A stretch of DNA of 64,000 bases from Pholis gunnellus (lineage: Eukaryota; Chordata; Actinopteri; Perciformes; Pholidae): assembly GCA_910591455.2 (NCBI GenBank), contig OU342816.1, positions 19,085,807 to 19,149,806 on the forward strand, in the 5' to 3' direction. A model generated the notes under the pieces. The model saw only the letters and a list, made by a program, of their open reading frames with translations, had not been told where the DNA came from and searched no databases. Made by a program: the position numbers and the translations under genes. This document shows positions 60,140 to 64,000 of this stretch, one piece after another (the first letter of the stretch is position 1; each line of letters opens with the position of its first letter).

Positions 60140-61110
60140 ACTGCGGTCAAGTGGTCCGTCATCTGCGGAACTTCGGTCACGTCAGCCGGCGTTTGAAATG
60201 TAATGCTCGTCTATTCGTGGTGTTACGGTACGGGTGCTTGGATAGCATTAAGTGAAATACAACAATAAAATGATCTGAAATTACACTGCTGTATAATCTT
60301 TAATTGAAAAAGGGTTCGAAAATTATAATATTACCTAATAATAATCTTTGATCTGTAAAAAAAAAAAATTCCTTCATTGGATAGCTAAAGTTCTGTTCAT
60401 GATGACCCAATATATCTCCATGTCAAATGTAATGTAATCTTACTGGATAGTTTTTGAGAGAAGTGCATGTAAAGTTAGCTCAAATGACATTCAGATATTC
60501 ATAATTTCCCCATATTTGCCATTTTATTAAAAATAATCCTTAAGAGGTTATGTCAATGTTTCACTGGAGTCTTGTTTATGACGACCCTGGCTATGCCCAT
60601 GTATAATTTCATGAAATATTACTGTACAGTTTTTGAGAAAAGTACATGTAAAGTTAGCTCAAATGACATTTTGATATTCATAATTTCCCCATATTTGACA
60701 TTTTATTAAAACTAATTCTTAAGAGGTTATGTCAATATGTCACTGGATTCTTGTTTATGAAGACTCTCACTGTACCCATGTATATTTTCAAGAGATATTA
60801 CTGTACCGTTTTTGAGAAAAGTACATGTAAAGTTAGCTCAAATGACATTCATTTCCCCATATTTTAACTGTTAAATAAACAATTCCTGAAAAGGTTGTAG
60901 TAAATTTTAAATGGATTCTTGCTCATGATCACTCCGACTATGTCCTTTAAAATGCAATGTAATTTTATTGCATGTCTAATGTTTCAATTGTCTATATTGA
61001 AAATCTAGACATTGACATTAGTAAGCCTTGTTCTTTTGTGTCATTTTGGACATATGTAGCTCTACCTCCCTCTACCTACTTCCTTAGTGAGATGGTGATC
61101 AAAGGCATTG
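60140..61110 (+). mobile_element. Third copy of PHD-element arm
   Basis: Begins ACTGCGGTCAAGTGG and matches the reverse complement of 20205-21066: terminal block, ~179-bp units, and the inner segment to GGTGATCAAAGGCATTG. About 100 bp after GCTTGGATAGC are deleted. The PHD exons and the opposite arm are absent, so it is a one-ended fragment. Confidence 0.85.
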
Positions 61111-61499
61111 TAATAAACAGTAAGAGTATCAACTAAGTAAAAAGTGCAAAATCCCTCATGGGGTGGAGGTGTTGTCCATCAGGGATGATAGCTCAGCCAT
61201 CATCCTCCTGTCTCCCACCACCTCCACTGTATCCAGTGGACACCCCAGCACACTGCTGGCCTTCTGGCCGACTGCATATGCAAACCGCAGAGAAGCAACA
61301 AATTGTAAAACAAAAGAAAAACGTTAAACCTTTTATCTTAGTCTTAGTCTTGCCTAGTTATTTATTATATTACATGGATACGCAAAGAACAAAAGAGGCA
61401 TTCATTATACTCTCATAAAGCATTCAAATTATTTTTTTGTTGGGGATTGAAAATTAAAATTAAAAGAAGTCATATCCGGACCTTTACAGAACCCTGCAC
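61111..61499. other. no gene recognised
   Basis: Contains a GC-richer stretch (GGATGATAGCTCAGCCATCA) and AT-rich DNA. It may be part of the LINE that follows, but no motif proves it. Confidence 0.35.
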
Positions 61500-61685
61500 T
61501 TTAAGGGTCAGAGCAGACTCTATCTGCTGAGAATATTTTGAGGTCTTTTGGAGTGCAGGGAGCTCTCCTGAGGACCTTCTTTGACTCAGTGGTGGCATCA
61601 GCCATCTTTTATGAAGTGGTCTGCTGGGGCAGCAGCATCTCGACAGCTGACAGGAACAGACTAAACAAACTTATCAAGAAGGCCC
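61500..61685 (+). pseudogene. LINE reverse transcriptase, 3' fragment
   Basis: Codes RSFGVQGALLRTFFDSVVAS, FYEVVCWGSSIS and DRNRLNKLIKKA, the region downstream of the RT catalytic core in L2/CR1-group LINEs of fish. An earlier piece (QSRLYLL) is one base out of frame. No ATG, catalytic box or endonuclease is present. It stops at a 23-bp LTR tail. Confidence 0.7.
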
Positions 61686-61708
61686 GTCCTCCACCATGCC
61701 CCGTGACA
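61686..61708. repeat. 23-bp match to the end of the solo LTR at 7975-8388
   Basis: Starts GTCCTCCACC and ends CCGTGACA, identical to positions 8366-8388. It directly follows the LINE fragment. Probably the residue of a second LTR insertion, though a chance junction cannot be excluded. Confidence 0.55.
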
Positions 61709-62128
61709 ATGTCTTTACTTCACTCTACTGAGTAACCGAAAGTAGACTTGATGAGATCTGCGGGGCGATGAAGGGCATGTTCGTGGCACTGCTATTAATC
61801 TGGAGTTCACAATAGCTTCCTGCAGCCCAGTGGAGTGGATCATTGTAACTGAGCGGCTTCAAGCTCCAGCAAGCCCTGACATATCTCTTACCAACACACA
61901 CCCGAGGTGATTTTTGAAAAAGAAAAAAATTAAATAAAATCTGGGCTCCGTGAACGATGACATATACCGTCACCAGACTGTTGATTAAAAGTAGAGCGGT
62001 GGAGGAGGAGAGGGTGGAGAGCGATGAGGTTGAACAGGAGAGGTGAGAAGAAAAGGGAGGAGCCAGAGATTGAGGAGACGTTGGTACATTAAGTTGTTTC
62101 AAGACAGCGCTGTAATTGTATTGTAATG
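61709..62128. other. no gene recognised
   Basis: Purine-rich stretches (GGAGGAGGAGAGGGTGGAGA) near 62007. No protein family is recognised on either strand. Confidence 0.4.
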
Positions 62129-62574
62129 TATTCTGTTGGGGAAAATCTAAATGACTAATTATAAGGTGTGCTTTAAAAGCTTGGTGTCCTTATGTGTCCT
62201 TGTTGTGTAAACTGCCTCACCGCAGTTGTTTAGTCTATGCGAAAGAACACTCAGCAGCATGTCCTGGATTGAAATGATAATAAGGACTGTGGGAGCGTTA
62301 AGATGGGTACAGAGCTATGTTATGAGAACATAGCCTCCTGACTACTACATGGCGTGGAAGCCATTTTGTGTGTGTGTTATGCTTTCGTGACGTATTGCCT
62401 GTGACACTGTATTGTTTACTTGGTATAAATATCCGAGGCTCAGAGTCAGACCTCTGAGCAGCCTTGATCCATGTATACTGTATGTGAATCAACTCTGTCT
62501 CCTTCTTGCAAGAATAAATGGCCAATTGATTAATGATTTTCCATCGGTCTTGCGTGAATTTTTCTAACATATTC
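62129..62574 (+). mobile_element. Solo LTR, 436 bp, with TATTC target duplication
   Basis: 62134-62569 begins TGTTGGGG and ends TTCTAACA. TATTC precedes and follows it (62129-62133 and 62570-62574). A TATA box (GGTATAAATATCC, near 62431) and AATAAA (near 62513) mark the plus strand, giving the U3-R-U5 order of an LTR. No primer site or coding region follows, so it is a solo LTR. It differs in sequence from the LTRs at 7975 and 36685. Confidence 0.85.
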
Positions 62575-63895
62575 TAAGAGCTTTCCATGTGAACTTTGTC
62601 CTGAAGAGTAACACTAATAAAATGCTGAACTGTAGTGATTGAGACATAGAACGTCTTTATTGTACTCTGGATCACAATGTTGGAAGGATGGATCAACTGG
62701 CAGATATCGTCCTCCTTAGGCTCCACCTGCTCTGCAAAAAAAGCAGAAGAGCACTTCCTGTAGTGATGTAATGATCACAAAGGGTGGGGGGAAAAAGAGG
62801 GCTGCTCATATCCCAGAATTCAAAATGAAGGGGAAAGCCATACAGCCCGAGCTCAGCTCAGCAGTCAACTTCAGAGACAGAGATAACCCTGCAGCGAGCT
62901 GGAATGACATCCCGCTGATGATGCACTGCTTTTCCCTCCTATAGTCTAATGGGATTATCAATTCAGCTGCTTTGAATGAGAACCATGTTATCAGTCAGTG
63001 CTTGGAGAGATATTTCAACAAAGGCCACAACGGTGCAGAGTATCAGACTGCTGAAAGAGAAGATGATAATCTGACAGGAGATGGAAACTCACTGAAGCAC
63101 AACCTTTACAGCACGTCAGCTGTTTAAAGCTGCAGCCAGAGAAAGGAAGACAAGGACACTTTGATCCTCCCCCATGGGAAGTAAAAACTAAAAGCTGTCA
63201 TTAATATCACTTTGCTCCTCATCTCAGAGGACCTTAGTGGTTAAAACCCATGCTGAATCTGATCTCTGACTCACTGATGCTACTTTACTTTCTCTGCATG
63301 TTGTTGGTTCGTGTGTGTGTGTGTGTACAAACACACCAGCATGCCAGGGTCTAGGCCATAAAATATGCATCAACAAGGAGAGAAACAAAGAGTCAAGAGG
63401 TCTCCATCCGACTGGTTTATTGCTGGAAAACTGGAAGTAATCCTCTTCCCATAGAGCTCACAGTATGCTGCAGTGTTACAAACGGTGTGTGGATGAGCTG
63501 CTGAGCTGTGGAAGATGGAGAAGACTGAAACAGCTCGAGGGAGGAAGCAGAAGCAGCTGCTGAATCTCTGATGTGATGAGGCTCTGAGTGACAAGAATCT
63601 ACAGCAACCATCCAGAATAAAAAAGTATTACCAAGTTAAACATCAAAAATCTGCTCCGAGAAGAAATGTTCCGGTACCGCCTTCAAATTCAGGACAAGCA
63701 GTAAAACTCTACATGAGCTGAATAAAAGAAAGAGACGCGTGGGCGAGGAAAGAAGACCGAACAGGATAAAGAGTTACTACTGTAAGTAATAGTGACGGGA
63801 GACTCTGAGACAATTTCACACCATGTGATCTGAAACCATAAAAGAAAGAAACAAAGTATTCCCTACGTGTACCTAATTTAAACACATTTCATCTC
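62575..63895. other. no gene recognised
   Basis: Non-coding DNA with a GT run at 63311-63326. Open frames on the minus strand near 63400-63600 lack family motifs. Confidence 0.45.
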
Positions 63896-64000
63896 NNNNN
63901 NNNNNNNNNNNNNNNNNNNNNNNNNNNNNNNNNNNNNNNNNNNNNNNNNNNNNNNNNNNNNNNNNNNNNNNNNNNNNNNNNNNNNNNNNNNNNNNNNNNN
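63896..64000. other. Assembly gap (N)
   Basis: All bases are N to the window end, so sequence to the right is unknown. Confidence 1.

Overview
The window looks like nuclear DNA of a ray-finned (teleost) fish. Genes are split into small exons with GT/AG borders, and recognisable vertebrate exons (cbl, bicc1) are scattered through AT-rich DNA. The mobile elements are typical of fish: a Helitron-type element with a fused endonuclease, Penelope-like retroelements (PLEs) with a GIY-YIG nuclease, LTR elements and a LINE. The species cannot be told from the sequence. The window ends in an assembly gap (Ns from 63896).

Layout. 1-4.2 kb: minus-strand remnant of a PLE-type ORF1 (basic N-terminus plus SGNH-like domain), with two hammerhead-ribozyme-like motifs. 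4.3-6 kb: diverged tandem repeats. 8.0-8.4 kb: a solo LTR with a 5-bp target duplication. 8.5-12.7 kb: a minus-strand Helentron (Rep, Pif1-like helicase, apurinic-type endonuclease), damaged by three frameshifts and one stop. 14.0-15.5 kb: a small inverted-repeat element. 18.0-21.1 kb: a larger element with ~1 kb inverted arms that encloses an intact three-exon gene for a 78-residue PHD-finger protein; a third arm copy lies at 60.1-61.1 kb. 21.5-23.5 kb: cbl exons 2 to 4 on the plus strand. Exon 2 has a poly-C frameshift, and exon 4 is cut off by a telomere-like hexamer run and a PLE.

24.3-43.95 kb: the dominant structure, a head-to-tail array of four ~5-kb units. Each unit begins inside the PLE reverse transcriptase and carries the RT/GIY-YIG remnant and a CCAAT-rich GC segment. 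Units 1-3 also carry three minus-strand exon-like segments of unrecognised origin; unit 4 keeps only a truncated piece of the last. A 60-bp perfect palindrome with an adjoining fold-back lies in the same stretch. Unit 3 was later hit by an endogenous retrovirus (LTR, tRNA-Leu-type primer site, Gag start). Unit 4 lost ~375 bp between the two palindromes and is truncated.

44.5-59.8 kb: minus-strand bicc1 exons. These are N-terminal exons 1 and 2 and the two SAM-domain exons, with no visible KH-domain exons between them. 60-62.6 kb: an arm copy of the PHD element, a LINE RT fragment and a second solo LTR with a 5-bp duplication.

The picture is of a heavily rearranged locus in which parts of two conserved genes are interrupted or incomplete and a PLE-anchored cassette has been amplified. 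Some single-base indels (poly-C in cbl, extra T's in the Helentron) could be assembly errors and should be separated from real decay.
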